From Flavobacterium sp. Root901 (GTDB lineage: Bacteria > Bacteroidota > Bacteroidia > Flavobacteriales > Flavobacteriaceae), in NCBI RefSeq assembly GCF_001429765.1, contig NZ_LMJB01000005.1, positions 1,243,599-1,307,598 of the forward strand: a stretch of 64,000 bases of DNA. Direction: 5' to 3'. The notes beneath the pieces were generated by a model. That model was not told the origin of the DNA. It saw only the letters and a program-made list of their open reading frames with translations, and did not search any database. The translations under genes were made by a program, and so were the position numbers. Positions 8,902-17,892 of this stretch are shown here, one piece after another. Numbering within the stretch: position 1 is the stretch's first letter; the number at the start of each line of letters is the position of its first letter.

Positions 8902-9219
8902 TTGAGAACAGTTTTCAATACATTATTTATTCTAATCAATGCAGTAATTGTTGCTTTTTTTAGTCTTTTCTGGGTCGGAAGTTATGAGCGAAAAATCGAG
9001 CTTTATACTCTGCTTCCTTATTCTTTTATTTTTCGTTTTCTTGGAGTATCAGCCATCGGTTTTATTGGGATAATTATTCTTCTAATTTTGAATTTTTTCC
9101 TGGATAAACTGTTTTCAAAAGACATAAAAATATCTGTTTTTAAAAAGCTAGGATTTAAAAGTCTTATAATAACAACTTTAATAGCTTTTTTGGGAACTGT
9201 TTTATTTTTTTGTGTTTAA
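8902..9219 (+). CDS. Small three-helix membrane protein of unknown function
   Basis: The 105-residue protein has three predicted transmembrane segments: VFNTLFILINAVIVAFFSLF, GFIGIIILLILNFFLDKL, and SLIITTLIAFLGTVLFF. The only possible start is the TTG at 8902, because an in-frame TAA sits at 8896 and no ATG occurs near the N-terminus. I do not recognise a family. It ends one base before the stop of the convergent oxidoreductase gene, so the two transcripts have almost no spacer. Confidence 0.55.
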   Translation: MRTVFNTLFILINAVIVAFFSLFWVGSYERKIELYTLLPYSFIFRFLGVSAIGFIGIIILLILNFFLDKLFSKDIKISVFKKLGFKSLIITTLIAFLGTVLFFCV

Positions 9220-9220
9220 A

Positions 9221-9826
9221 TTATCGAATGCTGTCGTGCGAATGCGTCTGTACGCCGTTGTTCCATAAAGTGAGAATATCGGTTGCAACAGCAGCACCGC
9301 TTCCGGCGGCAATGGCCAGCTGGCTTCTCCATCCGGCTAAAGTTCCAATTGCATAAATCCCGTCGGCAACTTTATGATCATCATTTTTAAGCTGAATACG
9401 TTGTTTTTCCGGAAGTGCTTTTTTGTGAGGTTCAACAAATTGCATTAAGCCTTCAATATCAAAAGTATTGGCAGAGCCTATTCCAACAACGATATTTTTT
9501 GTCTGGTAGGAGTTTTTATTACTAACAACTGTAAACGAAGGAAAAGAGCCTTCGATTTTCATTACTTTTTCATTTGGAATTTGTTCAATATGCGGATAAG
9601 AAGCTGTTAGATCCTGAATACTTTGTGTAAGCAGTTCAGAACCTAATTTACCAGGCGTTATCCCATAAGCATTGTAGAAAACAGCCTCTTGTAAAGAAGA
9701 GTTTTTCTGATGGGTAAAAATTCCGATTTTTTTGTCGGTAACAAAAGCTTTGTTTTTTGCAGATCCTAAAACTAAGGCGCAAGACATGCCTGATACACCT
9801 CCGCCGATAATTAAAACGTCAAACAT
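9221..9826 (-). CDS. Short FAD-dependent oxidoreductase (half of a thioredoxin reductase-like fold)
   Basis: The 201-residue flavoprotein begins with MFDVLIIGGGVSGMS, the dinucleotide-binding GxGxxG site for FAD. It ends with the second FAD motif IYAIGTLAGWRSQLAIAAGS. Between them is SYQTKNIVVGIGSAN, normally the junction to the NADPH domain. That NADPH-binding domain and the Cys-x-x-Cys redox pair of thioredoxin reductase are absent. The product looks like the FAD domain alone, with both ends intact rather than broken. It probably forms an operon with the 66-residue membrane protein upstream (5-base gap). Electron donor and substrate are unknown. Confidence 0.75.
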   Translation of the reverse strand: MFDVLIIGGGVSGMSCALVLGSAKNKAFVTDKKIGIFTHQKNSSLQEAVFYNAYGITPGKLGSELLTQSIQDLTASYPHIEQIPNEKVMKIEGSFPSFTVVSNKNSYQTKNIVVGIGSANTFDIEGLMQFVEPHKKALPEKQRIQLKNDDHKVADGIYAIGTLAGWRSQLAIAAGSGAAVATDILTLWNNGVQTHSHDSIR

Positions 9827-9831
9827 ATATA

Positions 9832-10032
9832 TTATCGACCGTTTGTTTTTTCTTCAATTCTTTTAGAAATTCTAAAAATCAAAAGAATCAACACGGCGCA
9901 AAACGAAGCTGCGATTCCAATAAAAGCTACCATACTATCGCCCTGAAAAGGGTTTTTAAAGTCTAATAGCGTAATATTAAAAACAATTAAAGCTAATGCT
10001 AAAAGCACTAAGATTGAAGTGAAGATTTTCAT
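9832..10032 (-). CDS. Small two-helix membrane protein
   Basis: Starting at the ATG at 10032, the product is 66 residues, with one hydrophobic segment at the N-terminus (FTSILVLLALALIVFNITL) and another in the middle (VAFIGIAASFCAVLILLIF), then a basic tail RISKRIEEKTNGR. An upstream in-frame ATG at 10062 would add ten polar residues (IFLQQQTTN) that fit poorly before a membrane segment. It lies five bases before the FAD protein gene, suggesting a membrane partner for that flavoprotein. Function unknown. Confidence 0.65.
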   Translation of the reverse strand: MKIFTSILVLLALALIVFNITLLDFKNPFQGDSMVAFIGIAASFCAVLILLIFRISKRIEEKTNGR

Positions 10033-10135
10033 ATTGGTTGTTTGTTGTTGTAAAAATATCAAAGTAAAACTTTAATAAAATGTCTTAAAGTTGTATTTTA
10101 TAAATTTATTGGGGATAAAAGTATAAAAATAAATC

Positions 10136-10714
10136 TTAGACAAATAAACCTTTAACATTAGCGGCGAATAATTTAACAGCAATTGCTAAAAGTATTACTC
10201 CAAATGTCTTGCGGACAACTCCAAGTCCGTTTTCTCCTAGTAAATTTTCAATTTTTTTAGAAGATTTTAAAACAACATATACCAATATTATATTAAGCAG
10301 AATTGCGATAATAATATTTATGGTGTGAAATTGCGATCTCAACGACAGCAAAGTAGTCATTGTTCCTGCTCCGGCGATTAAAGGAAAAGCAAGAGGAACT
10401 ATAGAAGCAGATCCGGGTTCTTCGTCGCGATAGATCCTGATTCCTAAAATCATTTCCAGTGCCAGAAAAAATAATACAAAAGATCCGGCAACGGCAAACG
10501 AATGCACATCTATACCAATAAGGTTTAATACTCCTTCTCCAACAAAAAGAAAAACAATCATAATGGCACCCGCAACAATTGATGCTTTTTCAGATTCAAT
10601 ATGTCCCACTTTTGCTCTTAGATTTACAATAATAGGAATTGAACCTACAATATCAATTACTGCAAAAAGTACCATGCTTACTGTGATGATTTCTTTAAAA
10701 TCGATTTCTAACAT
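10136..10714 (-). CDS. MarC family integral membrane protein
   Basis: The protein, 192 residues when started at the ATG at 10714, has six hydrophobic helices. Recognisable MarC features are the first helix with FAVIDIVGSIPIIV, the polar loop with RIYRDEEPGSASIVPLAFPL, and the following AGAGTMTTLL. MarC proteins were once linked to multiple antibiotic resistance but their role is unproven. The longer start at 10750 adds MQKFLNPQNQSD before the conserved N-terminus and is less likely. Confidence 0.85.
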   Translation of the reverse strand: MLEIDFKEIITVSMVLFAVIDIVGSIPIIVNLRAKVGHIESEKASIVAGAIMIVFLFVGEGVLNLIGIDVHSFAVAGSFVLFFLALEMILGIRIYRDEEPGSASIVPLAFPLIAGAGTMTTLLSLRSQFHTINIIIAILLNIILVYVVLKSSKKIENLLGENGLGVVRKTFGVILLAIAVKLFAANVKGLFV

Positions 10715-11054
10715 ATCGCTTTGATTTTGAGGATTTAAAAATTTCTGCAAAAGTAGATAATAAAGTTAGGTGTTTTTTTGACAGCTTGTATTTTTGTTAT
10801 AAAAACATAGTTTAAGGTTTAAAAAAGTGATATTTGTAACAATTGCTGGTTAGAATTATATATATAAGAATGTATACCAGGTTTTACCGCAAAGCTCATA
10901 AAAGATTTTTCAAACGCTGCAAGGCTTTTTTTAAATGCAGACCCCATATTACAACGGTTTACTTTTGTGTAGATCTTCGTTAAAATTTTTTACCAGAGAA
11001 TATCTGCTTTCTTTGACTATCTTTGCACTTTATAAATAAGAGTATTGTAATATC
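10715..11054. other. Intergenic region between divergent genes
   Basis: This 340-bp AT-rich spacer separates the MarC gene (-) from the DUF3109 gene (+). A TATCTTTG box at 11018-11025 matches the Bacteroidota -7 consensus and is 30 bases before the DUF3109 start, but I see no good TTG partner at the right distance. Nothing else recognisable is present. Confidence 0.5.
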
Positions 11055-11624
11055 ATGTTTCAGTTAGGTAAAACTATTATTTCAGAAGATATTCTGGAAA
11101 AAGAATTTGTGTGCAACTTGTCTGCCTGTAAAGGGGCTTGTTGCGTTGATGGAGATGCGGGCGCGCCTTTAAATGAGGCTGAAACTAAAATCTTAGAGGA
11201 AATTTATCCAAAAGTAAAACCTTTTTTACGAAAAGAAGGAATTGATGCAATTGAAGCGCAGGGAACCTGGGTAACCGGAACCGACGGCGATCTTGAAACA
11301 CCGCTTATCGATAATAAAGATTGTGCTTATGTTATTTTTGACGGCAAAACCGCGCTTTGCGGAATCGAGCAGGCATATAACCAAGGAATTATAGATTGGA
11401 AAAAACCTGTTTCCTGTCATTTATATCCAATTCGCGTAAAAGACTTCACAGAATTTGCTGCAGTAAATTACGACCGATGGGATATTTGCGATGATGCTTG
11501 TTCGTTAGGAAAAGAATTGGAAGTTCCTGTGTATAAATTTGTGAAAGAAGCCTTGATTCGCCGTTTTGGAGAAGACTGGTATATGGAGCTCGAAAAAGTA
11601 GCCAGCGAACTTAAAAATTCTTAA
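11055..11624 (+). CDS. DUF3109 family cysteine-rich protein
   Basis: The 189-residue cytoplasmic protein carries a cysteine cluster near the N-terminus ([19 protein letters not shown], residues 18-36). Further conserved cysteines are in [31 protein letters not shown] and [11 protein letters not shown]. This pattern identifies DUF3109, a family related to YkgJ-type metal-binding Cys-cluster proteins. The ligand (zinc or iron) and role are unproven. Length is normal. Confidence 0.85.
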   Translation: MFQLGKTIISEDILEKEFVCNLSACKGACCVDGDAGAPLNEAETKILEEIYPKVKPFLRKEGIDAIEAQGTWVTGTDGDLETPLIDNKDCAYVIFDGKTALCGIEQAYNQGIIDWKKPVSCHLYPIRVKDFTEFAAVNYDRWDICDDACSLGKELEVPVYKFVKEALIRRFGEDWYMELEKVASELKNS

Positions 11625-11960
11625 AAACTAAAGTGTAAAAAATACCCTTTTGCGAAGCTGTATTTTAACTCAAAAAAATAAAGTTTTAACTCCGGAAAAA
11701 CTTTTTAAAACAATTTAAAATTTCTTGCTTTTTATATTTAAAAGTCTATATTTTACGGGGCTTCAAGGTATAATGAGCGTTTTTAATTGCTTCATTTACA
11801 GCGAATTGATTATTGTATGAAAAATGTTTCAAAATTTGCCGTTGTTAAAAACTACATCAAATTGTGAATAAGTTTGACTTTCATTTTTAGCGATAATTGA
11901 CAATCTTTGTAGTCTACTGAATTAGTAAAATTTCGGTATAAAAATTTAACAAAAATTGTC
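11625..11960. other. Intergenic region upstream of nrdB
   Basis: This 336-bp AT-rich spacer holds no ORF worth calling. An AATCTTTG box at 11902-11909 resembles a -7 element, with a TTG at 11874-11876, but the 25-base spacing is longer than usual. The spacer is long enough for regulation of ribonucleotide reductase, but I see no NrdR-type paired palindromes. Confidence 0.4.
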
Positions 11961-12938
11961 ATGTCTCAAGTAGAACCAATCTTACAAGAAAATAAAAATC
12001 GTTTCGTTATTTTTCCTATCAAACATCATGATATTTGGGAATGGTATAAAAAAATGGAAGCTAGTTTCTGGACAGCTGAAGAAATCGATTTGCATCAGGA
12101 CTTGACAGATTGGAACAATAAACTTAATGATGACGAAAGATATTTCATTAAACACATTTTAGCATTTTTTGCTGCTTCTGACGGAATCGTAAACGAAAAT
12201 CTTGCTGAGAACTTTGTAAATGAAGTTCAATATGCAGAAGCAAAATTTTTCTACGGTTTTCAAATCATGATGGAGAATATTCATAGTGAAACGTATTCTT
12301 TATTAATTGACACTTACGTTAAAGACGAAGCTGAGAAAACAGAATTGTTTAATGCTTTGGAAGTTTTTCCTGCTATTGCAAAAAAAGGAGAATGGGCTTT
12401 AAAATGGATCGAGTCAGATTCGTTTGCTGAAAGACTTATTGCTTTTGCTGCTGTTGAAGGAATCTTTTTCTCCGGTGCTTTCTGTTCAATTTATTGGTTG
12501 AAAAAACGTGGTTTAATGCCAGGTTTAACATTCTCTAATGAGTTGATTTCCCGTGACGAAGGCGTACATTGTGATTTTGCGGTTCACCTGCACAATCACC
12601 ATTTGGTAAACAAAGTACCAAAAGACAGAATCAAAGAAATTATTGTTGATGCACTGGATATCGAAAGACAGTTTGTGACTGAATCTCTTCCTGTAAGTTT
12701 AATTGGAATGAACGCTGCGTTAATGACACAGTACTTAGAGTTCGTTGCCGACAGACTTTTAGTTGAATTAGGATGCGAACGTGTATACGGATCTGCAAAT
12801 CCATTCGATTTCATGGACATGATTTCGCTTCAGGGAAAAACTAATTTCTTTGAAAAACGTGTTGCCGAGTATCAAAAATCTGGAGTAATGAACACAGACA
12901 GCGATGCTCAGAAAATTTCATTTGACGCAGATTTTTAG
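11961..12938 (+). CDS. nrdB: Ribonucleoside-diphosphate reductase, beta (small) subunit
   Basis: This is the radical-generating subunit of class I ribonucleotide reductase. It pairs with NrdA to make deoxynucleotides. Dimetal-site ligands are visible: Glu105 and His108 in [10 protein letters not shown], Glu166 in AAVEGIFF, Glu200 and His203 in RDEGVHCDF. The radical Tyr is Tyr112, four residues after the first histidine as in the class Ia enzyme. The C-terminus ends with acidic, aromatic SFDADF, the tail that docks to the large subunit. At 325 residues it is of ordinary length. Confidence 0.95.
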   Translation: MSQVEPILQENKNRFVIFPIKHHDIWEWYKKMEASFWTAEEIDLHQDLTDWNNKLNDDERYFIKHILAFFAASDGIVNENLAENFVNEVQYAEAKFFYGFQIMMENIHSETYSLLIDTYVKDEAEKTELFNALEVFPAIAKKGEWALKWIESDSFAERLIAFAAVEGIFFSGAFCSIYWLKKRGLMPGLTFSNELISRDEGVHCDFAVHLHNHHLVNKVPKDRIKEIIVDALDIERQFVTESLPVSLIGMNAALMTQYLEFVADRLLVELGCERVYGSANPFDFMDMISLQGKTNFFEKRVAEYQKSGVMNTDSDAQKISFDADF

Positions 12939-13203
12939 AACAACAGCATTTTTTTAATTTGGGATAATTTTATCTAATGCCCAAATTAATTTTACAGAAC
13001 ATTTTAGGTTAAATCTTCTATCACCCAAATCGGAGGTTTAATAGCAATTTTAACGGCTTTTCGGTTTGATATTCAAATTGGGAAAGGGCAGCTATTGAGA
13101 ATTCTGTAATTCTCGAAAAATAATTTAAAAACACGCAATGTTTAAGTACTGGAATTCGTTTTCTAGTTACTTTCATTTATTCAATAACTTAAAAAGTAAG
13201 CTT

Positions 13204-15597
13204 ATGTATGTAGTAAAAAGAGATGGACACAGAGAGCCTGTAATGTTTGACAAGATTACAGAAAGAATCAAAAAATTGTGTTATGGCCTGAATGAGCTTG
13301 TAGATCCGGTTAAGGTAGCGATGAGAGTTATCGAAGGATTGTATGATGGGGTTTCGACTTCTGAACTTGATAATCTTGCAGCAGAAACTGCGGCATCTAT
13401 GACTATTGCACATCCTGATTATGCACAATTAGCAGCTCGTGTGGCGATTTCAAATTTACATTCAAATACAAAAAAATCTTTCTCAGAAACGATGAAAGAT
13501 ATGTATCACTACGTAAATCCAAGAAACGGTCAGGAAGCACCTTTAATCGCAGATGACGTTTATAAAGTGATTCAGGAAAATGCTGCTTTTTTAGATTCTC
13601 ATATCATTTATACAAGAGATTTTAATTACGATTATTTTGGTTTTAAAACCCTGGAGCGTTCTTATCTTCTTAAAATAAACGGAAAAATCGTAGAGCGTCC
13701 GCAGCACATGTTAATGCGTGTTTCTGTTGGTATTCACTTAGACGATTTAAAATCGGTAATTGAAACTTACGATTTAATGTCTAAAAAGTTCTTTACGCAT
13801 GCAACGCCAACGTTGTTCAATGCAGGAACTCCAAAACCACAAATGTCTTCTTGTTTCCTTTTGGCAATGCAGGATGATAGTATTGATGGTATTTATGATA
13901 CTTTGAAACAAACAGCAAAAATCTCGCAGTCGGCAGGCGGAATTGGACTTTCTATTCACAACGTACGTGCAACCGGATCTTACATTCGCGGTACAAACGG
14001 AACTTCAAACGGAATTGTTCCGATGTTGAGAGTTTTCAATGATACTGCTCGTTACGTAGATCAGGGTGGCGGAAAACGTAAAGGAAGTTTTGCTATTTAC
14101 ATCGAAACATGGCATGCTGATATTTTTGAATTCTTAGATTTAAAGAAAAATACAGGAAAAGAAGAAATGCGTGCGAGAGATTTATTCTTCGCCATGTGGA
14201 CTTCAGATTTGTTCATGAAACGTGTTCAGGAAGATTCAACCTGGACTTTAATGTGTCCAAATGAGTGCCCTGGATTATATGATGTTTACGGAGAAGAATT
14301 TGAAGCTTTATATACAGATTACGAATTTAGAGGAAAAGGAAGAAAAACAATCCGCGCTCGTGAGTTATGGGAGAAAATCCTTGAATCGCAAATCGAAACC
14401 GGAACGCCATATATGTTGTACAAAGATGCAGCAAACCGTAAATCGAACCACAAGAATTTAGGAACAATTCGTTCTTCTAACTTGTGTACAGAGATTATGG
14501 AGTTTACTTCTAAGGATGAAATTGCAGTTTGTAACCTGGCTTCTATTTCCCTGCCAATGTTCATTGAAAACGGAAAATTTGATCACGAAGCACTTTACAA
14601 TGTTACAAAACGTGTAACCCGTAACCTGAACAAAGTAATCGACAGAAACTATTATCCGGTTAAAGAAGCTGAAAACTCAAACATGCGCCACCGTCCGGTA
14701 GGATTAGGAGTGCAAGGTTTGGCTGATGCTTTTATTATGCTGCGTATGCCTTTTACAAGTGATGAAGCTAAAAAACTGAATCAGGAGATTTTCGAAACAT
14801 TATATTTTGCTGCTGTAACCGCTTCAATGGAAATGGCAAAAGAAGAAGGGCCATATTCTACATTTGAAGGTTCTCCAATGTCACAAGGAGAATTCCAATA
14901 CAACATGTGGGGAATGAAAGATGAAGAATTATCTGGTCGTTGGGACTGGGCTTCGTTAAGAAAAGAAGTTATGGAACATGGAGTTCGTAACTCATTATTA
15001 GTAGCGCCAATGCCAACAGCATCGACTTCACAAATTCTTGGAAACAATGAAGCTTTCGAACCTTATACTTCAAATATTTACACGCGTCGTGTATTGTCTG
15101 GAGAATTTATCGTAGTAAACAAACATTTACTTCACGATTTAGTAGAAAGAGGATTATGGAACGAAACGTTGAAACAAGAAATCATGCGTCATAATGGATC
15201 TGTTCAAAATATTGATGTTATTCCGCAAGACTTAAAAGAGCTTTATAAAACAGTTTGGGAAATGTCGATGAAAGATATTATCGATATGTCTCGTCAAAGA
15301 GGATACTTTATTGACCAGTCTCAATCGTTGAATTTGTTCATGCAGGATGCGAACTATTCTAAACTAACGTCAATGCACTTTTACGCTTGGCAGTCTGGTT
15401 TAAAAACTGGAATGTATTACCTAAGAACAAAAGCAGCTGTAGATGCGATTAAATTCACATTAAACAACGATAAAAAAGAAGAAACAGCTCCATCATTAGT
15501 TGCAGAAACAGAATCAATCAGCGTTGAGGATTACAAAGCGATGCTTTTAAAAGCACAAGCTGCAGATCCTGAGGATTGTGAAATGTGTGGAAGTTAA
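13204..15597 (+). CDS. nrdA: Ribonucleoside-diphosphate reductase, alpha (large) subunit
   Basis: This is the catalytic subunit, 797 residues from the ATG at 13204. An in-frame ATG at 13138 would add 22 residues not expected before the conserved [17 protein letters not shown]. The N-terminal ~90 residues form an ATP-cone allosteric domain. Active-site motifs are [12 protein letters not shown] (first redox Cys), [11 protein letters not shown] (Asn, radical Cys and Glu), and [20 protein letters not shown]. The C-terminal CEMCGS supplies the Cys pair that shuttles electrons. It lies 265 bases after nrdB and is probably cotranscribed; a GAGAATT / AATTCTC stem lies at 13097-13114 between them. Confidence 0.95.
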   Translation: MYVVKRDGHREPVMFDKITERIKKLCYGLNELVDPVKVAMRVIEGLYDGVSTSELDNLAAETAASMTIAHPDYAQLAARVAISNLHSNTKKSFSETMKDMYHYVNPRNGQEAPLIADDVYKVIQENAAFLDSHIIYTRDFNYDYFGFKTLERSYLLKINGKIVERPQHMLMRVSVGIHLDDLKSVIETYDLMSKKFFTHATPTLFNAGTPKPQMSSCFLLAMQDDSIDGIYDTLKQTAKISQSAGGIGLSIHNVRATGSYIRGTNGTSNGIVPMLRVFNDTARYVDQGGGKRKGSFAIYIETWHADIFEFLDLKKNTGKEEMRARDLFFAMWTSDLFMKRVQEDSTWTLMCPNECPGLYDVYGEEFEALYTDYEFRGKGRKTIRARELWEKILESQIETGTPYMLYKDAANRKSNHKNLGTIRSSNLCTEIMEFTSKDEIAVCNLASISLPMFIENGKFDHEALYNVTKRVTRNLNKVIDRNYYPVKEAENSNMRHRPVGLGVQGLADAFIMLRMPFTSDEAKKLNQEIFETLYFAAVTASMEMAKEEGPYSTFEGSPMSQGEFQYNMWGMKDEELSGRWDWASLRKEVMEHGVRNSLLVAPMPTASTSQILGNNEAFEPYTSNIYTRRVLSGEFIVVNKHLLHDLVERGLWNETLKQEIMRHNGSVQNIDVIPQDLKELYKTVWEMSMKDIIDMSRQRGYFIDQSQSLNLFMQDANYSKLTSMHFYAWQSGLKTGMYYLRTKAAVDAIKFTLNNDKKEETAPSLVAETESISVEDYKAMLLKAQAADPEDCEMCGS

Positions 15598-15700
15598 TAT
15601 TCTGTAATAAAATATATAGTTAAGTTTTTCTTTTTAAATTAATGGTAAAAAAAGAGAAACTTAACTAATTTAAAATTTAGTTCTTTGAATTAATTTGGTT

Positions 15701-15813
15701 GACTTTAGATTGGCTCTTCAATCTTTGGTCAGGATTGCCCAAGAACACCTTTCTAAAGTGTTAGTTCGAACTTCATTCGTTGTTTGGCTATTCATTTCAT
15801 TAAAGGGTTCTGT
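15701..15813. repeat. 113-bp direct repeat, copy A
   Basis: This copy matches 16090-16202 over all 113 bases with one mismatch (G at 15727, C at 16116). Inside are three short stems: AGATTG/CAATCT at 15707-15724, AACAC/GTGTT at 15744-15762, and CGAA/TTCG at 15767-15779. The sequence could fold as RNA. Confidence 0.92.
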
Positions 15814-16089
15814 GTCTATCTCGTTTGATGCCACTGTGTATGACAGACAGAAACCTATAGAAACATTGGCACCAAGCTATTTATTTAGTGAGGCGGACAG
15901 GCAGAAAGCTGCGGATTTCAAAAAACATGCGGAATTTTGAAAAAAGTTTCATATGTCAGGAAAAAACTTAATTTTGAAAACTATGAATACAATATCGAAT
16001 TCAGAACTGGAGAAAACCCAGCAAACCAAAAAAATGCAGTCTTTAACGCCCAAGAGTTTCGACTTAGATTTCGGTTTAAGTTAGCGTTC

Positions 16090-16202
16090 GACTTTAGATT
16101 GGCTCTTCAATCTTTCGTCAGGATTGCCCAAGAACACCTTTCTAAAGTGTTAGTTCGAACTTCATTCGTTGTTTGGCTATTCATTTCATTAAAGGGTTCT
16201 GT
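16090..16202. repeat. 113-bp direct repeat, copy B
   Basis: This is the second copy, ending 68 bases before the reverse transcriptase start. The near-perfect identity to copy A implies a recent duplication or active homogenisation. Confidence 0.92.
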
Positions 16203-16270
16203 ACTCATTTTGTGGAGTCTGTCATACTAACAAATTGTTATTCTAAGGGTCTTTACAATCATATAGTTAT

Positions 16271-17557
16271 ATGTCAAAAACATTATTAGAAAAAATATCT
16301 TCAGTTGAGTCTTTAAAAAAAGCTTGGGATAATTTAGATAAAACTAATAAATCTTCACACGGTTTTTCTGGAGAAACAATTGAAGACTTTGAAAAAAATA
16401 AAGATGATAAAATTGCTTCTATATCCTCTCTTTTATTAAAAGGTAAATATTTTTTCTCGGCCAATAGAGCCGTTTTGATTCCAAAGAATAATGGAAAATT
16501 TAGACCATTACAAATTCCTGAAGTCTCAGATAGAATTGTATTGAAAGTTATCGCGATTGAGCTTGAAAACTTATTTAAAAATGTTATTGAAAAAAGCAAT
16601 GGTTATAGTTTTGCATATCAAAAAAAACTTGGGACAAAAGATGCTATTTTCAAAATCATTGAACATTACAGAAATGGTTATGTATATTCTTTAGAGGCAG
16701 ATTTAATAAATTTTTTTGGAACGGTTAATAAGGAAGATTTGTTAAGTAACTTCATATATCCTAAACTTCAAGATGAATCTATTAATAAATTATTAGAAAA
16801 AGCATTAAATCAGGAACTTAAAGGTTTAGAAGATTTTAGTGATGAAGAAAAATCTAATTTTAAAGATGTACACAAAGGTATACCACAAGGAAATCCTTTA
16901 TCACCACTGCTTTCTAATATATTTCTTTCGCCTTTTGATCAATTTCTTGTTAAAAAAGATTACAAATTAGTTCGTTATGCAGATGATTTTGTAATTCTTT
17001 GTAAAACTAAGGAACAATGTGAACAAGCTTATTTAGATTGTTGTGAAATTTTAAAAGAGTTAAAATTAGATATTCATAGTTTAGAAGAAGGTGAAAAGAC
17101 TAAGATAATTAAGATTGATGTTGAGTCTTTGACTTTTCTTTCTGTAACTTTTGATGGAGTAGACATTTATCCGTCTTTAGCCAATTTTGAAAGATTAAAA
17201 TCGAAAATTAGAGATGCGTGTAATGGTAAAGTCAATCATACAGTTTTTTCCCTCTTAAAAAAAATAATTAATATGCAGGATGGTTGGATATCATCATTTA
17301 TCTATACTAACTTGTATAAATATTCTGAAGAACTTGATTACTATATTGATAGACAATTGTTTTTAGCTCTAAATAAACTTGGCTGGAGATTTAACAAAGC
17401 AAGTTTAGTGAAATTACCCAAGAAATTTAGACATAAGAATGAAAGTAATGTTTGCGTGTCTAGGGAACAACGATTAAGCTCAGGAATCACTCTTTCAACT
17501 AAATTAATAAGAGACAAATTGAAAAGCTATAATGATAACTTAGAAAATAAAAGATAA
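16271..17557 (+). CDS. Free-standing reverse transcriptase (group II intron-like RT, no intron seen)
   Basis: The 428-residue RNA-directed DNA polymerase has RT motifs in order: RT1 RAVLIPKNNGKFRPLQIP (residues 66-83), RT2 DRIVLKVIAIELE, RT3 with catalytic Asp144 in LEADLINFF, RT4 HKGIPQGNPLSPLLSNIF, RT5 with the catalytic YADD at 236-239, and RT7 LTFLSVTF near 287. The N-terminal style and YADD resemble group II intron-type RTs. There is no HNH endonuclease domain, no domain V-like RNA after the gene, and none of the retron hallmarks NAxxH or VTG. The gene looks more AT-rich than its neighbours, sits between nrdA and the aromatic operon, and follows a duplicated sequence. It may be a defence-type or domesticated RT; its class is unassigned. 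Confidence 0.85.
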   Translation: MSKTLLEKISSVESLKKAWDNLDKTNKSSHGFSGETIEDFEKNKDDKIASISSLLLKGKYFFSANRAVLIPKNNGKFRPLQIPEVSDRIVLKVIAIELENLFKNVIEKSNGYSFAYQKKLGTKDAIFKIIEHYRNGYVYSLEADLINFFGTVNKEDLLSNFIYPKLQDESINKLLEKALNQELKGLEDFSDEEKSNFKDVHKGIPQGNPLSPLLSNIFLSPFDQFLVKKDYKLVRYADDFVILCKTKEQCEQAYLDCCEILKELKLDIHSLEEGEKTKIIKIDVESLTFLSVTFDGVDIYPSLANFERLKSKIRDACNGKVNHTVFSLLKKIINMQDGWISSFIYTNLYKYSEELDYYIDRQLFLALNKLGWRFNKASLVKLPKKFRHKNESNVCVSREQRLSSGITLSTKLIRDKLKSYNDNLENKR

Positions 17558-17686
17558 TTCAATTTTAGAAACTTTCAATCTCAATTATAAATATCTTATT
17601 TTAAACCCATATTTTTATATTATCATACAAATCATCCTAAATTTGTTAAGAAATCCTTTTTTGTTTCATAAAATGCAATCTTTTTT

Positions 17687-17716
17687 TTGGTGCACTAAAA
17701 ATAATTTATACATTCG
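17687..17716 (+). promoter_or_regulatory. Candidate promoter of the attenuated aromatic operon
   Basis: TTG at 17687-17689 and TACATTCG at 17709-17716 (one base off TAnnTTTG) are separated by 19 bases, a good Bacteroidota spacing. The predicted start of transcription falls about 20-25 bases before the leader peptide ATG at 17746. Confidence 0.5.
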
Positions 17717-17745
17717 CAAAGAATTTACAAAATAACACAAACAAA

Positions 17746-17826
17746 ATGGCAGCAAACCGTTTTTATTTTAGCAACAATTTTTATTTCTTCTTTAGTAGAA
17801 GTCAGGATTGTGCTATGGTTATTTGA
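17746..17826 (+). CDS. Phe/Tyr-rich attenuator leader peptide
   Basis: A 26-codon ORF begins at ATG 17746 and ends at TGA 17824-17826. Its product is MAANRFYFSNNFYFFFSRSQ followed by DCAMVI. Six phenylalanines and two tyrosines fall within residues 6-16, far above chance. Segment 1 of the downstream RNA switch (17802-17811) lies in the last codons of this ORF, as in classical phe and trp leaders. The genes downstream make phenylalanine and tyrosine, which fits the codon content. I am confident in the layout; that it is translated is inference. Confidence 0.85.
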   Translation: MAANRFYFSNNFYFFFSRSQDCAMVI

Positions 17827-17886
17827 GAAATATTTAAGACAAATAAAACTAATATACAATCCTGATGCAAATCAGGATTTTTTTTT
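17802..17886 (+). promoter_or_regulatory. Transcription attenuator (antiterminator / terminator switch)
   Basis: Three segments compete. TCAGGATTGT (17802-17811) is the exact complement of ACAATCCTGA (17856-17865), giving a 10-bp antiterminator. The 3' part of the latter, AATCCTGA (17858-17865), pairs with TCAGGATT (17872-17879) across a six-base loop and is followed by nine T, giving a terminator seven bases before the pheA start. Ribosome stalling on the early Phe/Tyr codons would leave segment 1 free and allow read-through. Translation to the leader stop would cover it and favour termination. Confidence 0.85.
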
Positions 17887-17892
17887 GACTAT

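Larger units (their letters stand above)
15598..16270. other. Reverse transcriptase upstream region, probably untranslated
   Basis: This 673-bp stretch contains two 113-bp direct repeats (annotated separately) with a period of 389 bp. It also has an 11-base inverted repeat, GTATGACAGAC at 15838-15848 and its exact complement at 16217-16227, one after each repeat copy. Two short open frames (about 15695-15940 and 15937-16230) run through the repeats but resemble nothing I know and look accidental. The region ends at the reverse transcriptase start, and may encode a structured RNA linked to it. Confidence 0.5.

Noticed and set aside
11625..11960. NrdR-type operators upstream of nrdB
   Set aside because: No pair of 16-base palindromes about 15 bases apart could be found.
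13138..13203. N-terminal extension of NrdA
   Set aside because: The 22 extra residues are not of the ATP-cone type and the conserved N-terminus starts at the ATG at 13204.
15763..15781. tRNA T-arm-like GTTCGAAC in the direct repeats
   Set aside because: No acceptor, D or anticodon arm can be built around it; it is just part of a short stem.
15695..16230. Two short overlapping ORFs running through the 113-bp repeats
   Set aside because: They share a run of residues only because the DNA is repeated; one needs a TTG start, and neither resembles a known protein. The opposite strand of the repeat also has a short open frame, so openness alone proves nothing.
16271..17557. Retron
   Set aside because: The RT lacks the NAxxH and VTG features, and I could not define an msr-msd pair with the usual inverted ends next to it.
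17558..17745. Group II intron domain V or 3' end downstream of the reverse transcriptase
   Set aside because: No AGC...GAAA...GTT-type 34-base hairpin is visible in this AT-rich stretch, so I do not call an intron.
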